From Dethiosulfatibacter sp. (GTDB taxonomy: Bacteria; Bacillota_A; Clostridia; Tissierellales; Dethiosulfatibacteraceae): a stretch of DNA of 12,334 bases. The stretch covers positions 1-12,334 of the forward strand of contig JAHRFV010000290.1 of the NCBI GenBank assembly GCA_019084435.1, given 5' to 3'. The position numbers and the translations under genes were made by a program. Of this stretch, positions 4,909 through 12,334 are shown piece after piece (position 1 is the first letter of the stretch; every line of letters starts with the position of its first letter). The notes below the pieces were generated by a model. That model worked only from the letters and a program-made list of their open reading frames with translations, was not told the DNA's origin and made no database searches.

Positions 4909-7635
4909 ATGGACGTAAAAGAATTTGAAAGACTTGTAAAAGTTTTTTTGGATGTAACTAATAAAGCGACGTTGAACGAAGAAGAAATTACAAAGGCTGC
5001 GAATCAAGTGAGGTTAATTGCAAGTGTTGAAGAAGATGTTTATTTGCAGGCAATTAAAAATATTCAGTCTGAATTTAATATAACAATAGATGTTGGTAAA
5101 GTTATTGAAGACCATAGTCAAGTATCATGGTATCCGATGCGAAAAGCAGAGATTGATCATTATTATTGGAACCGGTACAAGATTTTTTTGAAAGATAACC
5201 AATCATGGCCAGAAAAAATAATAACTTCAGTTGACACAACTACCGATGAAATAATGGACTTACTTGGTGATCCATCTAAATCAAATAGTTTCAAAAGAAA
5301 AGGGTTACTAGTAGGTGATGTTCAATCGGGAAAAACTGCAACATATACGGCTATTTGTAATAAAGTAGCTGATGCCGGTTATAAAGTTATAATATTGCTA
5401 ACAGGTACGATAGAAAGCTTACGAAGACAAACACAAGAGAGAATTGATTCTGGATTTGTAGGTAGAAAGAGCAAAGAGGCTTTGAATAGAAATTCGCAAT
5501 CAATGTACGTTGGTGTCGGAAGGATTGACTCAAACCGATTCGCGATGACTTTTACCTCAGAAATCAGAGATTTTAGTCATACTTTTCTGAATAACCTCGG
5601 ATTAAGATTGAAGGACAACGTGGAACCAGTTATTTTTGTTGTAAAAAAAAATAAACGTACTTTAGAAAATCTATATAATTGGTTGAAGAGTTACAATATT
5701 GATGTTAATGGTAGACATATAAATCTCCCATTGCTAATGATTGATGATGAAGCGGATAATGCATCTGTAAATACTAGAGATGAAGATAATCCGACAGCAA
5801 TTAATAGTGGTATTAGAGATTTAATATCATTATTTACTAGATCCACATATCTTGGTGTAACTGCAACGCCATTTGCAAATATTTTCATTAATCCTGATGC
5901 AGAAGAGGAAATGCTAGGCAATGACTTGTTTCCAAGCAATTTTATTTATTCTTTACCAACTAATTCAGAATATATTGGAAGCTTAGCAGTATTTGGAGAT
6001 AATGCAAAATATTATGAGAACATTTCAGAAATTTATGATATTGACGAAAATATTGATGAATTTTTAAGATTTCATCAAAAAAAAGATATTAATTTGGAGT
6101 TAAAAACCCTGCCGACAAGTTTGCAAGAGGCAATATATTATTTTATCCTTACGAATGCTATACGTGATAAAAGAGGACAAAAGAAACAACATCGGTCAAT
6201 GCTGATAAATATTAGCAGATTAAAAAATGTACACAGGGATCTTTCTGAAAAAATAAGAATTTTTATGAATAGCATAAAAGCAGATGTTATGAATTATTCA
6301 ATGCTTGAAACTGAAAAAGCAATAAAATCAAAGCATATTAAAGGTTTAAAAGAAGTATGGGATAAGTCCAATTTAAATACAATTGCTGAAATGGATTGGG
6401 AAGAAGTACAACAAACATTATTGATTAGAGCTACACAGCCAATAGAGATTAGAGAAATCAATTCTTCGAAGCAAGCACAGAAGTTAGATTATACTGAGTA
6501 CTCTGAAGTGGGAGCAAGAATAATTGCTGTTGGTGGAAATGCATTATCTAGAGGATTAACTTTAGAAGGGTTATGTGTAAGCTACTTCTACAGGAATACA
6601 AAAATGTATGATACATTGTTGCAAATGGGACGTTGGTTTGGATACAGACCAAATTATGATGATTTATTTAGAATATACATGACACGTGATGCTATAGACT
6701 GGTTCCAATATATTACAGAAGCTACGTATGAGTTAAAAAATGAAATCAGTAGAATGAATAGTTTAGGTTTGACGCCAAATGAATTTGGATTAAGAGTTCG
6801 TCAAGACATTAATTCGTTGATAGTTACAGCTAGAAATAAAATGAAACACACAGATACGATTACGAGGAACATACAAGTAGCTGGTAATTTAATTGAAACA
6901 CCTAGATTGTCGAGTAGTAAAAAAATATTATTGGATAATGAGAAAGTTGCTTTGAATTTTTTAGAACAGTTAAATGGTATAGGAGAAGAAAAAAACCATT
7001 ATCGCAATGAGATACTATTTAAAGACGTTGATTCAGAGATAGTTATATCTTTTCTCTTAAAATATGGGGTACATCCGTCAAATCTTGCATTCAATGTTGA
7101 TGCGTTAATCAGGTATATTCGGAGTAGTCAAAGCTTAAAGAAATGGGATGTAGCGATTCCACAGGGGCGTGGAAAATACTGTGAGAAATTTGGGATTACT
7201 TATCAGGAGCGTACCTTTGAACAAAAAGGGGATATGCTTTTAGTTAATGGAACTAAGGTCAGAGTCGGATCAGGTGGATGTACTAAAGCAGGACTTGAAA
7301 AAGAAATTGTCAATGATATTATTGCAAATTATGAGTTGTACTTACAAAAGACACCTGAAGAAAAAAGAAAAGTACCTCCGGACAAGGTGTTTCTAACCGA
7401 GCATAGAAGCCCTTTATTACTTTTACACGTACTGGAAATGAAAGAAGAAAGCAAGGTTCAAATAGATAAAAATCTTCCGTTAATAGCTTTAGGGATTGGT
7501 TTACCATTAGTTAATAAGGGAAATAATGGGACCGGCAGTAACGGTACAATACAGTACGTAATGAATCTAGTTGCTCTACGCAATGGAATTATTGAGCCGG
7601 AAGATGAAGGAGATGATTTTTATGATGTTGACTGA
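4909..7635 (+). CDS. Z1-domain superfamily II helicase/ATPase
   Basis: A 908-residue protein with clear helicase motifs. Walker A is GDVQSGKT (136-143), Walker B is LLMIDDEAD (275-283), and motif III-like LGVTATPFAN spans 315-324. The Z1 signature follows: VGGNALSRGLTLEGL (541-555), then YDTLLQMGRWFGYR (567-580), which carries the motif VI arginines. The Z1 domain (PF10593) is the second helicase lobe of a family found mostly in restriction or phage-resistance loci with GHKL ATPases. The first 130 residues and the last 260 are not assigned and may bind DNA or partners. The ATG follows GAGGAGGT by 9 nt and the upstream stop by 2 nt, so translational coupling with the ATPase is likely. Its role is inferred to be ATP-driven movement along, or sensing of, foreign DNA ahead of cleavage. 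Both nucleotide-binding motifs are intact. Confidence 0.95.
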   Translation: MDVKEFERLVKVFLDVTNKATLNEEEITKAANQVRLIASVEEDVYLQAIKNIQSEFNITIDVGKVIEDHSQVSWYPMRKAEIDHYYWNRYKIFLKDNQSWPEKIITSVDTTTDEIMDLLGDPSKSNSFKRKGLLVGDVQSGKTATYTAICNKVADAGYKVIILLTGTIESLRRQTQERIDSGFVGRKSKEALNRNSQSMYVGVGRIDSNRFAMTFTSEIRDFSHTFLNNLGLRLKDNVEPVIFVVKKNKRTLENLYNWLKSYNIDVNGRHINLPLLMIDDEADNASVNTRDEDNPTAINSGIRDLISLFTRSTYLGVTATPFANIFINPDAEEEMLGNDLFPSNFIYSLPTNSEYIGSLAVFGDNAKYYENISEIYDIDENIDEFLRFHQKKDINLELKTLPTSLQEAIYYFILTNAIRDKRGQKKQHRSMLINISRLKNVHRDLSEKIRIFMNSIKADVMNYSMLETEKAIKSKHIKGLKEVWDKSNLNTIAEMDWEEVQQTLLIRATQPIEIREINSSKQAQKLDYTEYSEVGARIIAVGGNALSRGLTLEGLCVSYFYRNTKMYDTLLQMGRWFGYRPNYDDLFRIYMTRDAIDWFQYITEATYELKNEISRMNSLGLTPNEFGLRVRQDINSLIVTARNKMKHTDTITRNIQVAGNLIETPRLSSSKKILLDNEKVALNFLEQLNGIGEEKNHYRNEILFKDVDSEIVISFLLKYGVHPSNLAFNVDALIRYIRSSQSLKKWDVAIPQGRGKYCEKFGITYQERTFEQKGDMLLVNGTKVRVGSGGCTKAGLEKEIVNDIIANYELYLQKTPEEKRKVPPDKVFLTEHRSPLLLLHVLEMKEESKVQIDKNLPLIALGIGLPLVNKGNNGTGSNGTIQYVMNLVALRNGIIEPEDEGDDFYDVD

Positions 7636-8560
7636 ATTTTCGGACTTATGGAATAAAATTGAAGTGGGAAAAATTGTCTCAATTCAAAGAAGAATTGATA
7701 GTTTGAATCCCCTGAATATTTTCTTTGGATATGATACGCTCGGTTTTAGAGAATTTATTGTAGTTACAGAAATTTCACCTCATCTTCAATTAAACAGTGC
7801 TTCAATAAACATAGAAATTGGAATAAGAAAGGACGAGAAATTCGCGGTGTGTTTTAGGTTAACTGACAAACATAAAGAAGCAGTTTTTGTTCATCTATGT
7901 TGGGATTTATTTGAGTATACTAATGATTCATCTGATGATGTTGATGGTATAAAAAAAATCCAAAATCGATTTAGAATATGGCAAAAGCTATTTGACGAAG
8001 GTAATGATGGGCTTTTATCCATTCAAGCTATAAAAGGGTTAATTGGAGAACTTGTTTTTCTTAAAACTTATGCATTTGAAGATTATGGCATAGAAAACGC
8101 TATTAAAAGCTGGATAGGTCCTCATAATGCGCATAAAGATTATTGGTTTGAATCAAGTTGGTATGAGATAAAGACTATTGATTCTGGTACTAAAGATATT
8201 ACAATTTCATCTTTGGAGCAGCTCGCATCAGATGTGATTGGTTTTATTGTCTGTGTGATTGTTGAAAAAACATCTAAAACGGCAACTAACAGATTAAATT
8301 TACCTATTATAGTTGATAGTATTAGAACTATGTTAAATGATAATGAAGAAATCAGATTAGAATTTGAAAGCAAGTTACTGGAGATTGGATATTTTGATAG
8401 AGATGAATATTACAATTTTAATTTTGCATATATTGAATCCAAAAAATATATTGTTGACAAGGGGTTTCCTAAAATAACAAGTAGTAATGTGGATAATGCC
8501 ATAACTGAAGTAAAATATAAAATAAGTTTAGCCAGTATAAGAAACTGGCTGGTTGAATAG
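7622..8560 (+). CDS. PD-(D/E)XK nuclease-like protein (DUF4420 family)
   Basis: The protein has about 312 residues. The nuclease core is visible in the middle: GLIGEL (E143), then W-IGP, HKD (D173) and YEIKT (E182, K184), followed by ISSLEQLAS. This is the E...D...ExK pattern of the PD-(D/E)XK fold as seen in DUF4420 proteins, so it is the best candidate for the DNA-cutting subunit. The first 110 residues are rich in predicted beta strand and probably serve assembly. A longer frame starts at 7571, but I prefer the ATG at 7622: GAAGGAG ends 9 nt before it, and homologues usually begin near the LTEFSDLW segment (family knowledge). This start overlaps the end of the Z1 gene by 14 bp, which suggests coupled translation and stoichiometric assembly. 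The active-site residues look intact. Cleavage itself is inferred. Confidence 0.88.
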   Translation: MMLTEFSDLWNKIEVGKIVSIQRRIDSLNPLNIFFGYDTLGFREFIVVTEISPHLQLNSASINIEIGIRKDEKFAVCFRLTDKHKEAVFVHLCWDLFEYTNDSSDDVDGIKKIQNRFRIWQKLFDEGNDGLLSIQAIKGLIGELVFLKTYAFEDYGIENAIKSWIGPHNAHKDYWFESSWYEIKTIDSGTKDITISSLEQLASDVIGFIVCVIVEKTSKTATNRLNLPIIVDSIRTMLNDNEEIRLEFESKLLEIGYFDRDEYYNFNFAYIESKKYIVDKGFPKITSSNVDNAITEVKYKISLASIRNWLVE

Positions 8561-8569
8561 GGTGATATT

Positions 8570-10657
8570 ATGGGGATGCAAGAGTATAGAAAAGAATTAC
8601 TTGAAGAAGTTAAAGCAACTGCAGAAAGTGATAAAGATGGTACAACAGCATCATTCGTAAGTGTTGTATCTAATTTATTAATTAATATAGATATAATGCC
8701 AGACTTTTATTCTTCATTTTGTAAAGGTGAGGGTAAAAGAAAAAGAAAGTTTAGGATTGATGGATACTACTATGATGATTGGGATTTGACATTGACACTA
8801 TTAGTTGCTGATTATGATGGTGACGAAGAAGAAAAAGTGATTACCAAAAGTGAGGCATTAACAGGATTCTTAAGAGGAAAAAACTTTGTAGATGAAATAT
8901 TAAATAATAACCTTATGAGAAGTATTGAATTAAGTCATCCGGCTTATGATTTAGGAGAAACAATTACAAGAAATCATGTGAATGGTAATCTTAAAAAGAT
9001 AAAGGTTATTTTGATTACTGATAATGTAGCAAGTGAAAGAATTGATAGTTTTGATAATGATCAGATAAATGGAACATCAATAGAATATCATTTATGGGAT
9101 ATATCAAGATTTTTTAGGGTATGTGGTAGTGATGATGGTAAAAACTTAATTGAAATTAATTTTAAAGAAATAAATGGCCTAGGAATTCCTTGTGTAGAAG
9201 CTAAAGGCTTGGTAAGTAAGGATTATAGATGCTTTCTTTGTATTATTTCAGGTAATATGTTGGCAGATTTGTATGATAAATATGGTATCTTGTTATTAGA
9301 AGGCAATGTTAGAGCATTTCTGAGTGTTCGTGGAAAAGTAAACAAATCGATACGTTCAACTATAATTAATCCGGATAAATCACCCTTATTTTTTGCATTG
9401 AATAATGGTATAGCTGCAACAGTAACTGATGTCGTTGTTGAGAATTCTGATGGAAATACATATGTCACTTATGCTAAGGATCTTCAAATTGTTAATGGTG
9501 GACAAACAACTGCATCGTTGTCTAACGCAAGGTTTAAGGACAAAGTGGGTTTAGAGAATATATTTGTGCAAATGAAATTGACTGAAGTTGAACCTGATTT
9601 GGCAGAAGAATTGATTCCTCAAATATCAAAATCGTCCAATAGTCAAAATAAAGTAAGTGAAGCAGATTTTTTCTCCAATCATCCATTTCATATCAGGTTT
9701 GAACAGTTCTCAAGACGAATATTTGCACCAGCAGTTGAAGGAGCTCAATTTGAAACAAAATGGTTTTATGAAAGAGCACGAGGGCAATATAATCAGCAAC
9801 AAATTAAAATGACTAGTTCTGAAAAACGTAAATTTGGGATTCAGAATCCCAAGAAACAACTTGTTACAAAAACAGATCTAGCTAAGGTTTGGAATTCATG
9901 GGAAGGATATCCTCATATTGTTAGTAAAGGGGCGCAAGCAAACTTTATTCATTACGCCAATATGATATCAAGTGATTGGGATAAAAATGATTTAATGTTT
10001 AATGAAGTATTTTTTCATGAATCAATTGCTTTAATGATTTTATTTAAAAACACTGAGAGATTAGTAACGGATCAGTCTTGGTATGAAAAGGGGTACAGAG
10101 CTAACATTGTTACATATTCACTAGCATTATTAGCAAAAGTACTTAAGAACCAATACCCGAAAAAGAAATTAGACTTGCTAAAAATTTGGGGATTACAATC
10201 AATCCCGAAAGTTTTAAATATAGAACTAACCAAGATAACAAAGACGGTATTCTTATCTATTACATCAAGTGATCGAGAGACGGTAAATGTAACTCAATGG
10301 TGTAAAAGTGAGAAGTGTTGGAATAAAATTAAAAATATTGAAATAATACTTGAACCAGAAGTTGAAGCGTGTTTAATTGATTTTGAAGATAAGAAATCTA
10401 TAATTAATGACGCAAAAAAAGAACAAAAGATTCTTAATGGAATTGAAGCACAAGTTTATAATGTGAATTTAGGACAGTCATATTGGAATGATATGTTTTT
10501 ATGGGCTAGAGAAAAGAAGTTAATTTCTCAAACGGAAGCTGAAGTTTTAAAGTTAGCATCTAAAATGTCTGTTCAAAAAATGCCAAATTCATATCAATCT
10601 AAAGTCTTGCAAAAAATAAGAGAAAAGCTAATTAATGAAGGCTTTAGAGAAGACTAA
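8570..10657 (+). CDS. AIPR family (AbiP-related) phage-resistance protein
   Basis: A 695-residue protein with the hallmark AIPR (PF10592) blocks: GNVRAFL (245-251), FFALNNGIAAT (274-284) and IVNGGQTTASL (307-317), then QISKSSNSQNKVSEADFFSNHPFH. AIPR proteins take their name from a lactococcal abortive-infection protein and occur in restriction-modification loci; their biochemical activity is not settled. The N-terminal 230 residues may be a separate domain. IDGYYYDD (63-70) followed by LTLLVADY (75-82) resembles the acidic strands of a PD-(D/E)XK fold, but the expected lysine is not obvious. The ATG follows AGGGTG by 5 nt; a second ATG two codons on is also possible. The gap from the previous stop is 9 bp and to the methyltransferase 18 bp, so it is part of the operon. 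No membrane segments or signal peptide are seen. Confidence 0.9.
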   Translation: MGMQEYRKELLEEVKATAESDKDGTTASFVSVVSNLLINIDIMPDFYSSFCKGEGKRKRKFRIDGYYYDDWDLTLTLLVADYDGDEEEKVITKSEALTGFLRGKNFVDEILNNNLMRSIELSHPAYDLGETITRNHVNGNLKKIKVILITDNVASERIDSFDNDQINGTSIEYHLWDISRFFRVCGSDDGKNLIEINFKEINGLGIPCVEAKGLVSKDYRCFLCIISGNMLADLYDKYGILLLEGNVRAFLSVRGKVNKSIRSTIINPDKSPLFFALNNGIAATVTDVVVENSDGNTYVTYAKDLQIVNGGQTTASLSNARFKDKVGLENIFVQMKLTEVEPDLAEELIPQISKSSNSQNKVSEADFFSNHPFHIRFEQFSRRIFAPAVEGAQFETKWFYERARGQYNQQQIKMTSSEKRKFGIQNPKKQLVTKTDLAKVWNSWEGYPHIVSKGAQANFIHYANMISSDWDKNDLMFNEVFFHESIALMILFKNTERLVTDQSWYEKGYRANIVTYSLALLAKVLKNQYPKKKLDLLKIWGLQSIPKVLNIELTKITKTVFLSITSSDRETVNVTQWCKSEKCWNKIKNIEIILEPEVEACLIDFEDKKSIINDAKKEQKILNGIEAQVYNVNLGQSYWNDMFLWAREKKLISQTEAEVLKLASKMSVQKMPNSYQSKVLQKIREKLINEGFRED

Positions 10658-10675
10658 ATGAGAAGAGGAAGTGCA

Positions 10676-12334
10676 ATGACTTATAAAGTTATAGATTTAT
10701 TTGCGGGAGCTGGAGGATTAAGCAGTGGTTTTATGCAGACGGCGAAATTTGAAATTGTTTTAGCTGTAGAAAACAATAAGAAAGCACAGAAAACTTACAG
10801 ACGTAATCACATAGGCACTGAGGTTTTAGACGATGTAAGAAGTGTTAAGTATAATGAGATAGTGAGTAAATTTGGAAACATTGATGCGATAATAGGGGGA
10901 CCTCCTTGTCAAGGCTTTTCAAATGCAAATAGACAGAAAAACCATTTAGTAAATTCTAACAATCAACTTGTTAAAGAATATATTAGAGCAATTTTAACAG
11001 TTCAACCCAAATTGTTTGTAATGGAAAATGTTAGCATGCTAAATTCTGATACGCATAAGTTCTATTATTCAACATTGGACAAAGAACACATAGATGATTT
11101 AGATATCAGCTTGAATCAAGAAATTCTAGAAATAGAATTACCACAATTACATGCTCAAAAAATATATCAAGATGTTACAAGCGGATACAAATTTGATCAT
11201 CTTTCTTTACCTGAAAAAATTTACAAACCATTTAATATTTTATTTAAACTTTTAAATAGTCAAGAAAAATATCAAAACACATTAAATAAGAAAAAGAGTG
11301 AAGTTATAAAAGTCATTGATTTATGCCTTGAATTTTATAGTGAAAACAAGGAAGATTATTATACCAGGCTACTTTACAATAATTCTCAAAGATTAAAAGA
11401 ATCTTTTATTAGTTCTGATATCGAATTTAAGGAAGATTTAAAATTGTTTGTTTTATTTCAAAGAACTTTTATTAAATTATGTGAGTTATCTTCTCATCAG
11501 ATAATTATTGATGCATACAAGATAGAAGATAATATTCTGCAGATACTAGTTCAATCATATACGGTAATTGATTATATAAAAAAAGCCCTAAATGGAGATT
11601 ATAAAACAGTTGAAGACATACTAAATGCAGCTGAATATGGAGTCCCACAAAACAGAGAAAGATTCATCATGATTGGAATTAAAAGTGATTCAAAATTCAT
11701 AGATAAATTAGAATTACCAAAAGCAAGTATAGGGGCAAATAATTTTTTTACTGTAAAAGATGCAATATACGACCTAGAGAAATACATTCCGGAGCAAGAA
11801 CTAAATGAGACGGGAATTCAAAGATCAAATAAGGAGAGAAGAAATTCAGCGCTTTCAAAATATCTTTGTGACAGTGACAAAATATATAATCATATTAATA
11901 CCAAATCAACAGACGTGGCTGTAGAGAGATTTCGACATCTAAAAGAAGGGCAAAACTTTCATGATTTATCAAGTGATTTAAAATCTACTTATAGCTCTCC
12001 TGAAAAAACTCAGAATTCTATATATCTAAGGTTAGACTACGAAAAACCGTCAGGTACAGTCTTGAATGTACGAAAGTCTATGTGGGTGCATCCAAAGATT
12101 GATAGAGCTTTAAGTATTAGAGAAGCAGCAAGGCTACAAACTTTTCCGGATTCTTTTGTGTTTGAAGGGACAAAGGATTCTCAATATCAGCAGATTGGGA
12201 ATGCTGTACCTCCTTTGTTAGGAAGAGCAATTGCTGAAAAAATATTAGAATCCGGAAAAGTTTGTAGCCTTGCTGCTTCTCTAATACTTAAAGCTCTATC
12301 AATCTTTGGATGCACCCACATAGACTTTCGTACA
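10676..12334 (+). CDS. C5-cytosine DNA methyltransferase, frame open at window end
   Basis: All core motifs of the family (PF00145) are present. Motif I is DLFAGAGGL (7-15) for AdoMet, motif IV is GGPPCQGFS with catalytic C78, and motif VI is ENV (117-119). Motif VIII is QNRER (325-329), motif IX is SIREAARLQTFPD (480-492) and motif X is QIGNAVPPLLG (506-516). It transfers a methyl group to carbon 5 of cytosine in a specific site, protecting host DNA from the operon's nuclease. Target recognition probably lies between motifs VIII and IX (about 335-470). Motifs VI and VIII are about 200 residues apart, against about 40 in M.HhaI, so there is a large insertion. The ATG at 10676 is chosen because GAGGAAG lies 5 nt before it; an in-frame ATG at 10658 lacks this. 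The 553 codons have no stop. From about residue 525 the sequence is the antisense copy of the gene's own motif IX region, so the true end is not seen. Confidence 0.93.
   Translation, partial: MTYKVIDLFAGAGGLSSGFMQTAKFEIVLAVENNKKAQKTYRRNHIGTEVLDDVRSVKYNEIVSKFGNIDAIIGGPPCQGFSNANRQKNHLVNSNNQLVKEYIRAILTVQPKLFVMENVSMLNSDTHKFYYSTLDKEHIDDLDISLNQEILEIELPQLHAQKIYQDVTSGYKFDHLSLPEKIYKPFNILFKLLNSQEKYQNTLNKKKSEVIKVIDLCLEFYSENKEDYYTRLLYNNSQRLKESFISSDIEFKEDLKLFVLFQRTFIKLCELSSHQIIIDAYKIEDNILQILVQSYTVIDYIKKALNGDYKTVEDILNAAEYGVPQNRERFIMIGIKSDSKFIDKLELPKASIGANNFFTVKDAIYDLEKYIPEQELNETGIQRSNKERRNSALSKYLCDSDKIYNHINTKSTDVAVERFRHLKEGQNFHDLSSDLKSTYSSPEKTQNSIYLRLDYEKPSGTVLNVRKSMWVHPKIDRALSIREAARLQTFPDSFVFEGTKDSQYQQIGNAVPPLLGRAIAEKILESGKVCSLAASLILKALSIFGCTHIDFRT
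12067..12154 (+). repeat. Left arm of a perfect 88-bp inverted repeat
   Basis: This stretch, from TGTACGAAAG to CCGGATTCT, is repeated in reverse complement at 12247-12334 without a mismatch. It encodes motif IX and flanking residues of the methyltransferase and is the original copy, since its translation is conserved in the family. Confidence 0.95.
12247..12334 (-). repeat. Right arm of the 88-bp inverted repeat, ending at the last base
   Basis: It is the exact reverse complement of 12067-12154, separated from it by 92 bp that encode motif X. It ends exactly at the window end, so its full length is unknown. Read forward it gives 29 residues after motif X with no resemblance to a methyltransferase. 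A fold-back artefact at a contig end explains this most simply; a true inverted duplication or invertible segment is the alternative. Confidence 0.95.

Noticed and set aside
7571..7621. Upstream ATG for the DUF4420-type protein
   Set aside because: It would extend the overlap with the Z1 gene to 65 bp, has no ribosome site, and adds residues that are only the Z1 C-terminal coding sequence in another frame.
12067..12334. Inverted repeat as a transcription terminator of the operon
   Set aside because: Arms of 88 bp with a 92-bp loop, lying within coding sequence, do not look like a Rho-independent terminator and lack a T-run.

Overview
The window is AT-rich, has strong Shine-Dalgarno sites and carries a DnaD-like phage replication protein, all of which suggest a low-GC Gram-positive bacterium (Bacillota, probably Bacillales or a relative). 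The species cannot be named from the sequence. The 3' edge behaves like a contig end (see below).

Left part (1-1182, minus strand): a replication module of phage, plasmid or ICE type. It has a DnaD/replisome-organizer-like protein that runs off the left edge, a possible 28-residue ORF, and a small excisionase-type helix-turn-helix protein. A divergent regulatory region (1183-1432) separates it from a plus-strand gene (1433-2788). That gene encodes a 451-residue protein of unknown function with a C-terminal four-cysteine zinc-ribbon motif. A 645-bp stretch without a convincing gene follows (2789-3433). It holds an extended -10 sequence, a terminator-like hairpin and several palindromes.

Right part (3452 to the end, plus strand): one compact operon of five genes. 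They encode a GHKL ATPase of the MORC/MutL-like type, a Z1-domain superfamily II helicase, a PD-(D/E)XK protein of the DUF4420 type, an AIPR (AbiP-related) protein and a C5-cytosine DNA methyltransferase. Gaps between genes are 2, -14, 9 and 18 bp. This is the set described by comparative genomics as a MutL/MORC-associated restriction-modification system (Iyer, Abhiman and Aravind 2008). The likely division of labour is inferred. The methyltransferase marks host DNA, the GHKL and Z1 proteins act as ATP-driven sensing, clamping or translocation modules, and the PD-(D/E)XK protein, perhaps with AIPR, cuts unmodified DNA.

The most unusual raw-sequence feature is a perfect 88-bp inverted repeat at the right end (12067-12154 and 12247-12334). 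It lies inside the methyltransferase frame, and its second arm ends exactly at the last base. It destroys the natural end of the methyltransferase frame. The two explanations are a fold-back artefact at a contig end or a real inverted duplication/invertible segment; the artefact is more likely.
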